Positions 16,841-23,861 of a DNA stretch of 64,000 nt are shown in pieces. The DNA comes from Patescibacteria group bacterium (GTDB lineage Bacteria; Patescibacteria; Microgenomatia; UBA12405). Below the pieces are notes generated by a model that did no database searches, was not told the DNA's origin, and worked only from the letters and a program-made list of their open reading frames with translations. Made by a program: the position numbers and the translations under genes. The first letter of the stretch is position 1, and every line of letters starts with the position of its first letter. The DNA is taken from NCBI GenBank assembly GCA_023380755.1, contig JAMCSD010000002.1, forward strand, positions 58,195 to 122,194, in the 5' to 3' direction.

Positions 16841-17858
16841 AAGAAGTATGTTGATAATTATTTAGTTTTTGATAAAAAAGCTCAGCTTCCTTTTTGGAAT
16901 TTGTCCACCAATCAGAATTTTGCTGGTACCATTGGATAGTAGCTTTAATCCCCTCTTCCAGCGTATGTTTGGGGGTCCAACCGAGTTGTTGGTTAATTTT
17001 GGTCCAGTCAACCCGGTAATCATCGTGACCGGGACGATCGGGAACATAATTAATTTGGTCAATGTTTTTACCCATAACTTGGAGGACGGTCTTAACTAAG
17101 TTTAAATTAGTACTGCCGTCCTTAAGGCCGCCGATGCAGTATGTTTCCCCAACCTTGCCTTTGTTTAAGATTGTATCAATAGCAGAACAATGGTCTTCAA
17201 CATAAAGCCAATCGCGGATGTTGTCTCCTTGGCCATAGACAGGGATTTTTTGGTTGTTTAAAACGTTGGTGATCATCCGGGGGATAAATTTTTCCGGATT
17301 TTGGAAAGGACCGTAGTTATTGGAACAATTAGAAATGGTGACAGGTAAGCCAAATGTCTTAAAAAAGCTGCGAACAAAATGATCAGAAGAGGCTTTGGAA
17401 GCAGCATAGGGACTGGTCGGGTTATAAGGGCGGTTCTCACGAAAGAAGTCCTGGGGGTCAAGACGGTTAACGGAACCGAAAACTTCGTCGGTGGAAATAT
17501 GGTGAAAGCGCTTGACAGAGTGTTTTAGGGCAGCACTGAGTAAAACATAAGTGCCAAGGACATTGGTCCGCACAAAAAGCGTCGGGTTATCGATGGAGCG
17601 GTCGACATGGGATTCGGCGGCAAAGTGAACGACAACATCGGTTCCGGACATGACCTGATCGACAGCAACTTCATCAACGATGTCGCCTTTAACAAAATGA
17701 TAACGGGGATTATGGCTGCAATCCTGTAAGCTAGCCGGGTTGGCAGCATAAGTAAGGTTGTCAAAGTTAATGATCGTGTCTGCCGGATGATTTTTAAGCC
17801 AATAGTGGATGAAGTTGCTACCGATAAACCCCATCCCGCCGGTGACTAAAAGCTGCAT
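16827..17858 (-). CDS. rmlB: dTDP-glucose 4,6-dehydratase
   Basis: Second step of dTDP-rhamnose synthesis: dTDP-glucose to dTDP-4-keto-6-deoxyglucose, with bound NAD. 343 residues, full length. GGMGFIGSNF at 7-16, STDEVFG at 122-128 with the catalytic D124 and E125, and Y151/K155 in YAASK are all present, as are AAESHVDRS at 80-88 and YGQGDNIRDW, which fix the RmlB identity. It heads the leftward rmlB-gmd-reductase operon from a divergent promoter shared with rmlA; the two halves of the pathway are thus transcribed apart from one short region. Confidence 0.94.
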   Translation of the reverse strand: MQLLVTGGMGFIGSNFIHYWLKNHPADTIINFDNLTYAANPASLQDCSHNPRYHFVKGDIVDEVAVDQVMSGTDVVVHFAAESHVDRSIDNPTLFVRTNVLGTYVLLSAALKHSVKRFHHISTDEVFGSVNRLDPQDFFRENRPYNPTSPYAASKASSDHFVRSFFKTFGLPVTISNCSNNYGPFQNPEKFIPRMITNVLNNQKIPVYGQGDNIRDWLYVEDHCSAIDTILNKGKVGETYCIGGLKDGSTNLNLVKTVLQVMGKNIDQINYVPDRPGHDDYRVDWTKINQQLGWTPKHTLEEGIKATIQWYQQNSDWWTNSKKEAELFYQKLNNYQHTSYEKK

Positions 17859-17905
17859 GTGGGTCCAGTATATACTATGTAGTTAACAGTTTCTATCGCG
17901 GCGAT
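17859..17905. promoter_or_regulatory. Divergent rmlB/rmlA promoter region with palindromic -10 element
   Basis: A 47-base gap. The perfect palindrome AGTATATACT at 17868-17877 gives a TATACT -10 box on each strand. On the minus strand the box ends 9 bases before the rmlB ATG. On the plus strand it ends 29 bases before the rmlA ATG. No strong -35 element is seen on either side. One symmetric element serving both directions would tie expression of the two operons together. Confidence 0.45.
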
Positions 17906-18637
17906 ATGAAGGGAATTGTTTTGGCCGGTGGTAAGGCTACCAGGTTACGTCCTTTGACCAAGATTACCTCGAAGCAACTGCTTCCGGTTTATAACAAACC
18001 GATGATTTATTATCCCCTTGAGACCTTAATCAAAGCGGGGATCAAAGATATTTTAATAATCATTGCCCCGGATTATTCGGGACACTTTTTAAATTTATTG
18101 GGATCGGGACGTGAATTTGGAGCAAAATTTTCTTATGAAATTCAGGAGGAGCCGAGGGGATTGGCTGATGCTTTTATAATTGGGGAGAATTTTATCGGGA
18201 GTGATAATGTGACGTTGATTTTAGGCGACAACATATTTGATATGGATTTTAGCCAAGCAATCGGCGGCTTTAAGAAAGGAGGGTTAGTGTTTGCCAAGAA
18301 AGTGGCTGACCCAGAGCGTTACGGAGTGGTCGAGTTTGATAAAAGTAGGAATGTTGTCTCGATTGAAGAAAAACCGTCGAAGCCAAAAAGTAATTATGCG
18401 GTTCCCGGGTTGTATGTTTACGATAACCGGGTAATCGATATTGCCAAAAAATTAAAGCCATCACCGAGGGGCGAAATCGAAATAACCGATGTCAACAACG
18501 CCTATCTGAAAATGGGTGAGTTGAGAGTGGAAGTAATTGACGGCATCTGGGAAGATGCCGGAACTTTTGAAAGTTTGTTACGCGCGAGTAATTTAATGGC
18601 CGAAAAAGAAGGAAAAAAAATGGGATCAAAATTATGA
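17906..18637 (+). CDS. rmlA: Glucose-1-phosphate thymidylyltransferase, short form
   Basis: Makes dTDP-glucose from dTTP and glucose-1-phosphate, feeding RmlB. The nucleotide-binding signature LAGGKATRLRPLT lies at 6-18, SKQLLPVYNKPM follows, and LGDNIF is present mid-protein. At 243 residues it is the short form, lacking the C-terminal helical region of the 290-residue enterobacterial enzyme; such short homologs are common. GIWEDAGT near the C-terminus is conserved. It overlaps the next gene by 4 bases (ATGA) and is divergent from rmlB. Other NDP-sugar pyrophosphorylases share the fold, but the SKQLLPVYNKPM stretch fits RmlA best. Confidence 0.9.
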   Translation: MKGIVLAGGKATRLRPLTKITSKQLLPVYNKPMIYYPLETLIKAGIKDILIIIAPDYSGHFLNLLGSGREFGAKFSYEIQEEPRGLADAFIIGENFIGSDNVTLILGDNIFDMDFSQAIGGFKKGGLVFAKKVADPERYGVVEFDKSRNVVSIEEKPSKPKSNYAVPGLYVYDNRVIDIAKKLKPSPRGEIEITDVNNAYLKMGELRVEVIDGIWEDAGTFESLLRASNLMAEKEGKKMGSKL

Positions 18638-19314
18638 TTGTGGTCATTGCTGGGATGCATCGCAGCGGCTCAACGTTTGTATTTAATGCGGTCAGGGAGT
18701 TGTTAGAAAAAAGAGGCAAGACCATTTGGATTTCAAGTGATAAATATGAGGACGTTATGGCCTTGTCGAAAGGCTACAAGAATATTATTATTAAGAGCCA
18801 CTTGCCGGATGAGGGGATTACTCGTCTAGTAGAAGAGAAAAAGGCAGTATGTATCGGAACAATCAGAGAACCACAAGAGGCAATTAGATCTTTGATGAGA
18901 GTTTTTGGTTTTTCTTTCGAGATTTCAAATAAGCACATTTTTAACTGGTTAGGCTGGTATCAACAAAACCGGAAATTTGTATCGATCATAAAATATCAAT
19001 TGGTCAATCATGCGCCTTTGATAGCCGTAATTCTTGTGGGTTGGTATATATTTGCAGGATTATTAATCTATGAAAGCATCAAAATTACAAAGAAATATAA
19101 CAAAAATAGACTTCGGCAAAAACTAAAGGAGTTAAAGCCAGATGATGCTAATGTGGTCGATGCGGGTTTTAGTTATTATGATAAGGAAACTTTTTTTCAT
19201 CGAAATCATATCTCTGAAGAGGGAGAGGAGGTGGGGCCGGTTTTGAGTGAAGAACAGCAAAGATTTATTCAGGAGGAAGCGAGGAAATATGGATTTTTGA
19301 AAATGTTAAATTGA
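18634..19314 (+). CDS. Sulfotransferase-like P-loop protein
   Basis: A 226-residue protein with GMHRSGSTFVFNAV at residues 7-20, the 5'-phosphosulfate-binding loop of PAPS-dependent sulfotransferases, and TIREPQEAIRS near 85-95, matching the 3'-phosphate motif. The C-terminal FHRNHISEEGEE and LSEEQQ stretches also fit the family. A strongly hydrophobic run around residues 130-150 is unusual for a soluble sulfotransferase and may be a membrane contact. It is coupled to rmlA by a 4-base overlap, so the likely acceptor is a sugar of the same glycan. No PAPS synthesis gene is in the window. The 3' end overlaps the opposing thiolase gene by 9 bases. Confidence 0.7.
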   Translation: MIVVIAGMHRSGSTFVFNAVRELLEKRGKTIWISSDKYEDVMALSKGYKNIIIKSHLPDEGITRLVEEKKAVCIGTIREPQEAIRSLMRVFGFSFEISNKHIFNWLGWYQQNRKFVSIIKYQLVNHAPLIAVILVGWYIFAGLLIYESIKITKKYNKNRLRQKLKELKPDDANVVDAGFSYYDKETFFHRNHISEEGEEVGPVLSEEQQRFIQEEARKYGFLKMLN

Positions 19315-20580
19315 TCGGCTGACAACAAAAACGTAGTTCGTAGTAGCTGAGCCGCCAATGTTAAGCATAAGACCGTGATCGGAATTCGCCACTTGGTAAT
19401 TTCCCGCTTGGTGGGTAACTTGACGGTGAAGGTCTAGCAGCATCCGGACACCGGTGGCGCCGACGGGATGACCGACACCAATCAGACCGCCGCTGGGATT
19501 AATAGGATTTTTACCGCTAATGGTGATAGAACCGTTTTCGATGACTTCATATTCCTTGCCAGGTGGAGTTAGGCCAAAGGCAGAGATAGCGGCATACTCA
19601 CTAGAGGTGAAACAATCATGGGTTTCATAAAAATCAATTTGTTTTTCCGAGAGTTTGGCTCGGGAAAGCGCATCCAGGACTGCCTGTCTGGTCCAGGGTA
19701 AAACAAAAAGATTAGAGGAAGATTCGGAGATTTTTTCGGAAAAAAGCACCGGAGCGACCCGATGACCCCAACCACTAATAGTAGATAGCGTATTAGCTTT
19801 GGAGAGATGCCGATGTTGAAGATATTTTGAAGAGTATTTAGGTGAGGCAAGAATAATACAAGCAGCCCCGTCAGTAACTTGAGAACAATCAGTCACGCTT
19901 AATTTACCGCCGACGGAAATGTTATAGTTTCCCTGGCGATGGCAGGCGTGGTTTTTATTCATAAACCAGCTGCGGGTTTGGGCTAAAGGATTAAGTTTGG
20001 CATTATGGTAGTTGATTGATGATATTTCCGCTAAGTTACTAAGAAACCTATTTTCATCGAGTTGATAACGGGATAAATAGACATCAGCTAGTTGGCCAAA
20101 AAGTTTGGGAAAGGGAAAAGAAATGTTTTTTGCCTCTTTTTCATAATAAGCAGCCGTTCCTAAAAAGTCACCGCCAACAGCCGAACTGACGGTTTTCATA
20201 ACTTCGATGCCTAAAACAATGGCTAAGTCATAATCCCCGACTCTTATTTTGGTGGCGGCGGCGTCAATGGCGACCGAACCTGAAGCGCAAGCTGCTTCAA
20301 ACCTACTTCCGGGAACACCAAAAAAGGATGGGTGGATTTCTGTAAAGAAGGCGCCCAAGTGTCCTTGGTTAAAATACTGTTCCCCATCAAAGTTACCCAA
20401 AAAAATGCCGATTTTGTTTTTCTTATTAAGACGAATAATTTCTTGAAAATCTATTCCAGTATCGGAAAGGGCGTCAGAAATTACTTCCCGCATCATGGCA
20501 ATAAATGTTTTGCCTTCTTTGGACCAGTTACGTTGAAAATCAGTCTGAGCGCCACCGATAATATGTACTATTGATGTCAT
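19306..20580 (-). CDS. Thiolase-family protein (acetyl-CoA acetyltransferase / SCP-x type)
   Basis: Full-length thiolase-fold enzyme, 424 residues. The nucleophilic cysteine is C98 in EAACASGS. The acid/base histidine is H371 in GHPVGATG. ETHDCF around residues 319-324 takes the place of the usual NEAFA and points to the SCP-x/SCP2-thiolase branch, and the final GGSATTNY lacks the second active-site cysteine of classical biosynthetic thiolases. It would condense or cleave short acyl-CoA. It directly follows a hydroxyacyl-CoA dehydrogenase gene with no gap. Fatty-acid oxidation is unexpected in a small-genome bacterium, so a role in making a special acyl group is an attractive but untested idea. 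Confidence 0.84.
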   Translation of the reverse strand: MTSIVHIIGGAQTDFQRNWSKEGKTFIAMMREVISDALSDTGIDFQEIIRLNKKNKIGIFLGNFDGEQYFNQGHLGAFFTEIHPSFFGVPGSRFEAACASGSVAIDAAATKIRVGDYDLAIVLGIEVMKTVSSAVGGDFLGTAAYYEKEAKNISFPFPKLFGQLADVYLSRYQLDENRFLSNLAEISSINYHNAKLNPLAQTRSWFMNKNHACHRQGNYNISVGGKLSVTDCSQVTDGAACIILASPKYSSKYLQHRHLSKANTLSTISGWGHRVAPVLFSEKISESSSNLFVLPWTRQAVLDALSRAKLSEKQIDFYETHDCFTSSEYAAISAFGLTPPGKEYEVIENGSITISGKNPINPSGGLIGVGHPVGATGVRMLLDLHRQVTHQAGNYQVANSDHGLMLNIGGSATTNYVFVVSRSI

Positions 20581-21870
20581 TTATATGGCTCTAATAAAAT
20601 TACGATAATCTAATTGATTTTGAAGTTTATAAAAGTGGTCGATAGAGGAAGAAAGAGTTTGGGGAACTGGTAATTTGAATCGGTGAATGAGTTTTACCGT
20701 TGGCTGGTAACCGCCCAAAAGATCGATTAAAGCTGATGGTGGCAGCCAATTAAAACCATAGCCCATGACCAAGTCAATATCGTGAAGTTGATTAACAACG
20801 GTACCAACTAAGGATAAAGAGTAACTGATATAACGAGCGATAAAATAAGCCATAATTTCTGATTCTTGGGTGTTGCCGGTTAGTATGTCGTTAAAGGCTT
20901 CTTGGTACTGAGCGACGGAGATCTTGGCTTTGATCTTGGTAAGTAAGGGAAAGTTTAGAACCGGTATGGGCTCATAACGGAGTTTGACGGTATTGAAGAC
21001 ATATTTCTGGCCATTTTCGTTTTTATAAAGACCCTGGCCAGATTTATTGCCAAGATATCCCCGGGAGATAAGAAAGGTAAGAAACGCGGGCATTTTAAAT
21101 GTCTCATGAGCTTCGTCAGAGGTGTGAAGATACAAATTATCAACAATTGCTTGATGAACATCGAGTCCAACCAAATCAGAAGTGGCCATGGGAGGTAAGG
21201 TGTGGCCGGTCACTCCGCCCAGAAGTTCGTCGATATAGGTAATTCCGCCGAGATCTTGGTAGCGGTTGGCAAATTGGGCGGCTTCATTAAGGATTTGAAA
21301 TCCGATCCGATTTCCGGCGAAACCGGGGCTATCTTTGGTAATTACCACCTGGCGGTGAAGTTGGTTTGAGAGATAACTAATTAGTTCCGCCTGGGTAGAA
21401 GGGTCAGATTTGTTGGTAGGGATAAATTCACAAAGTAATAACCGGTAAGGAGGATTATAAAAATGAGTCCCAAAATAAAATTTAGATTCACTTTCGGTAA
21501 AACACTTGGATAACTCGTTTATGGAGAGACCTGAAGAAACGGTGGAGACAATTGAACCTGATTTTTTATATTTAGCAATTAGGGAGGTAATCTCCTTTTT
21601 GAGTTCTAAGTTTTCGGCAGTTAACTCAAAAATCCAATCACTTTGAGGAATGCAGCTAGCTAAGTCGGCGTAGGTTTGCGGAATGAACTGATGAGCAATG
21701 GTATCAGTCTTGATGGAATCTTGCGCAATATGTATCCCCTCTTGGGCTTTTTCTAAAGTCCTGGCAACCATAAAAATTTTAGCTTCACCAAACCCGGCGA
21801 TAATTCCGGCGCAATGAGAACCCATGGTGCCATTAGCGCCTAGAATGGTAACGGTTTTGATGGATTTCAT
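20581..21870 (-). CDS. 3-hydroxyacyl-CoA dehydrogenase
   Basis: NAD-dependent enzyme oxidising 3-hydroxyacyl-CoA to 3-ketoacyl-CoA, 429 residues. The Rossmann loop reads GANGTMG at 11-17, one residue longer than the usual GAGTMG. ELTAENLELKKE lies at 82-93, the catalytic histidine is H136 in THFYNPP, and GFAGNRIG at 183-190 is the conserved hinge. The C-terminal half holds two dehydrogenase C-domains, the first ending in GYLGNKSGQGLYK. There is no fused enoyl-CoA hydratase, and none is elsewhere in the window. The thiolase gene follows directly. It appears to have its own promoter 37 bases downstream of the deacetylase gene. Confidence 0.87.
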   Translation of the reverse strand: MKSIKTVTILGANGTMGSHCAGIIAGFGEAKIFMVARTLEKAQEGIHIAQDSIKTDTIAHQFIPQTYADLASCIPQSDWIFELTAENLELKKEITSLIAKYKKSGSIVSTVSSGLSINELSKCFTESESKFYFGTHFYNPPYRLLLCEFIPTNKSDPSTQAELISYLSNQLHRQVVITKDSPGFAGNRIGFQILNEAAQFANRYQDLGGITYIDELLGGVTGHTLPPMATSDLVGLDVHQAIVDNLYLHTSDEAHETFKMPAFLTFLISRGYLGNKSGQGLYKNENGQKYVFNTVKLRYEPIPVLNFPLLTKIKAKISVAQYQEAFNDILTGNTQESEIMAYFIARYISYSLSLVGTVVNQLHDIDLVMGYGFNWLPPSALIDLLGGYQPTVKLIHRFKLPVPQTLSSSIDHFYKLQNQLDYRNFIRAI

Positions 21871-21880
21871 GGTTCAGCTT

Positions 21881-21910
21881 ATTATAAGTTAAAAAATTAT
21901 AAAAAGTTTA
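21881..21910 (-). promoter_or_regulatory. Candidate promoter for hydroxyacyl-CoA dehydrogenase-thiolase pair
   Basis: In the 37-base gap upstream of the dehydrogenase, the minus strand holds two perfect TATAAT boxes (21901-21896 and 21886-21881). The nearer one ends 10 bases before the ATG at 21870, so the transcript would have almost no leader. The matching -35 is weak (TAAACT, 18-base spacing). The double -10 may reflect two starts. Confidence 0.5.
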
Positions 21911-22720
21911 AGAAAAATGGTAGAAACGTTCGAAAGAAGTGAAGGAGCGGCCGACTAATAATTTTTTTAGCTTAGGGAAGGTTTTTTTTAAATTAAGTTC
22001 GTGGATAAAAGTTTCCATTGGTTTTAAGGGAATCCTGGGGTGTGTCGGGTCAAGTTCCCAGGGGTGAATATAGAAAATAACCGGATGGTTTTGGCGGTTT
22101 ACAGTCTGTGTTAACAATTTAATTATTGGAAGTGGTAAGAGGCGGAAATAAAAACCGCCGGAGAACGGAAATCGCTGATGGTGAATTTCTAAAGTAGAAG
22201 GAGGTGTTTCGGTAATCGAGCCTATGGAGGTAGAAAAGCGAGGAGCCTGGTTGTCCCCATAAAGATAAGTTTTGTACGGGAAGACGCTGGAGGAGTACTT
22301 TAAATGGTATTTGGCCAAGATGTCCCAGAACCAGGGTGTTTCAGAACGACAAACGGACCAGGCAGGTGCACGATAACCTAAAACCTTTTTTTGGGTGATA
22401 TCTTCTAATAAAGTGACAGTTTTTTTGAGATCACTTTCGAACTGTTGGGGTGACATAAGATTGATAAACTGATGATGGAACCCGTGACAACCGATTTCAT
22501 GGCCTAGTGAAGCAATTTTTTTAATTAATTGGGGGTGTCTTTTGGCTACTTCACCAACCACAAAGAAGGTGCCGTAATTTTTGGTTTTACCTAAATGATC
22601 TAAAAGTTTCTCGGTGGGAGCGATGACACGATAATCATTGGTCTTGAAGGGCTGGCCAGCTGGTGATGAATGATACCAATCTTCTAAATCGACAGAGAAA
22701 ATGTTTAATAATTTTTCCAT
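21908..22720 (-). CDS. Polysaccharide deacetylase, DUF3473 / exosortase-cluster type
   Basis: NodB-fold metal-dependent deacetylase of 270 residues acting on N-acetylated glycans. SVDLEDWYH at 9-17 supplies the catalytic aspartates (D11, D14), HGFHH at 79-83 the two metal histidines (H79, H83), and GYRAPAWS at 115-122 the arginine motif. The C-terminal GGFYFRLLP and FYIHPWELDP stretches are those of the DUF3473 subfamily seen in XrtA/PEP-CTERM loci. No signal peptide is present, as usual for that subfamily, implying cytoplasmic action on a lipid-linked precursor. It heads the leftward group with the dehydrogenase and thiolase. Confidence 0.88.
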   Translation of the reverse strand: MEKLLNIFSVDLEDWYHSSPAGQPFKTNDYRVIAPTEKLLDHLGKTKNYGTFFVVGEVAKRHPQLIKKIASLGHEIGCHGFHHQFINLMSPQQFESDLKKTVTLLEDITQKKVLGYRAPAWSVCRSETPWFWDILAKYHLKYSSSVFPYKTYLYGDNQAPRFSTSIGSITETPPSTLEIHHQRFPFSGGFYFRLLPLPIIKLLTQTVNRQNHPVIFYIHPWELDPTHPRIPLKPMETFIHELNLKKTFPKLKKLLVGRSFTSFERFYHFS

Positions 22721-22772
22721 TGAGCTTTGGTTTAATGCGTGATAAATTAGTTAGATAAGCTTAAGGATAACA
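22720..22772 (+). promoter_or_regulatory. Promoter and ribosome-binding site for the rightward 22773-29807 operon
   Basis: TTGAGC at 22720-22725 and TAAATT at 22743-22748 are 17 bases apart, and TG at 22740-22741 extends the -10. AAGGA at 22763-22767 lies 5 bases before the ATG at 22773, one of the few clear Shine-Dalgarno sites in the window. The -35 box overlaps the first base of the opposing deacetylase gene. Confidence 0.45.
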
Positions 22773-23855
22773 ATGGATATCATAACAAAAAACGAACGAG
22801 GTTGGCGGGTTAGCGATTATCAAAAAAAGTATAAAAAGAGTATTTTAGATTTGTTTAAAAAAGAGTATCCGGAGTCAAAACTATGGGACGGTGATTTTTT
22901 TGAGTGGCAACACTTTCATAATCCAGCAGGTAAATCAGTGATTAAATTAGCGATAAATGCCAACGATGAGGTGGTGGGTTTTTATTGTGTTTCACCACAA
23001 GATTATTCGGTCAAGGGTAAGATTGTCCATGGGTCGATATCTTTAAGCACGTTGGTGAGAGATGACTTTAGAGGGATGGGGATATTTACGATTTTAGCTC
23101 AAGAATGTTTTAAAGAATGCCAAAAATTAGGAATAAAATTTACTTTGGGTTTTCCGAACCAGAACTCATACCCGGGTTTTATGAAAAAGTTGGGATTTAC
23201 AGATTTGGGTGAAATGCCTTTGTTAATCAGACCTTATAATTTAAACCATTTGATTACAGAAAAGTTTAACTCTAAGTTATTGGGCGTTTTCATGAATCCT
23301 ATCGATTGGTTTTTAAAAACTTTTCGCTATTCAGGAAATGATCTGGTTGAAGGTGAAGACATTGGAAGGCAGCAAGATGATATTTGGCGAAAGGCGAAGG
23401 TACGCGAGAAAATTTTGGCTGTTAGAGATAGGAATTTCTTAGGCTGGCGAACGAAATGGCCTGGTAGAAATTACAAATGCTTATATCTTCGGGAAAATAA
23501 CCTGGTTAGAGGTTATATTATTTTGACAACTTTCTTAACTGGAAAAATAAGAAATGGATTGATCGCTGATTTTTTTATTGAGGATTCGAAAGAGATTGAC
23601 AAGATAGCCGTTAGATTGTTAAAACAAGCAGATTCTTTTTGGAAAGAGAATAAGGTTGACCAGGCAGGTTGCTTATTAAGCCAAGATTCAACAGAATATA
23701 AAATACTTAAGAGACATGGTTACTTTAATTGTCCGGATTTTATTAAACCGCAACCAATGAGAGTAATTGTGAAGTGGCATGAAGGGAATGTTCCATCAGA
23801 ATTAAGTGATTTAGGAAAATGGTATATTACGCTTATAGATTATGATGTGGTATAA
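22773..23855 (+). CDS. GNAT-family N-acetyltransferase
   Basis: A 360-residue protein with an N-terminal GNAT fold. LVRDDFRGMGIF at about 94-105 is the acetyl-CoA pyrophosphate-binding motif A (R100-G-M-G103), and GFPNQNSYPGFMKKLGF at 127-142 is the late motif with the asparagine/tyrosine pair. The C-terminal half (about 190-360) has a second, weaker GNAT-like pattern, so this may be a double GNAT of the kind found near polysaccharide genes. It leads the rightward six-gene operon and is 6 bases from the first radical SAM gene. Likely acceptor: an amino group on a sugar, possibly one exposed by the deacetylase encoded divergently. That link is inference. Confidence 0.8.
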   Translation: MDIITKNERGWRVSDYQKKYKKSILDLFKKEYPESKLWDGDFFEWQHFHNPAGKSVIKLAINANDEVVGFYCVSPQDYSVKGKIVHGSISLSTLVRDDFRGMGIFTILAQECFKECQKLGIKFTLGFPNQNSYPGFMKKLGFTDLGEMPLLIRPYNLNHLITEKFNSKLLGVFMNPIDWFLKTFRYSGNDLVEGEDIGRQQDDIWRKAKVREKILAVRDRNFLGWRTKWPGRNYKCLYLRENNLVRGYIILTTFLTGKIRNGLIADFFIEDSKEIDKIAVRLLKQADSFWKENKVDQAGCLLSQDSTEYKILKRHGYFNCPDFIKPQPMRVIVKWHEGNVPSELSDLGKWYITLIDYDVV

Positions 23856-23861
23856 GACTTT

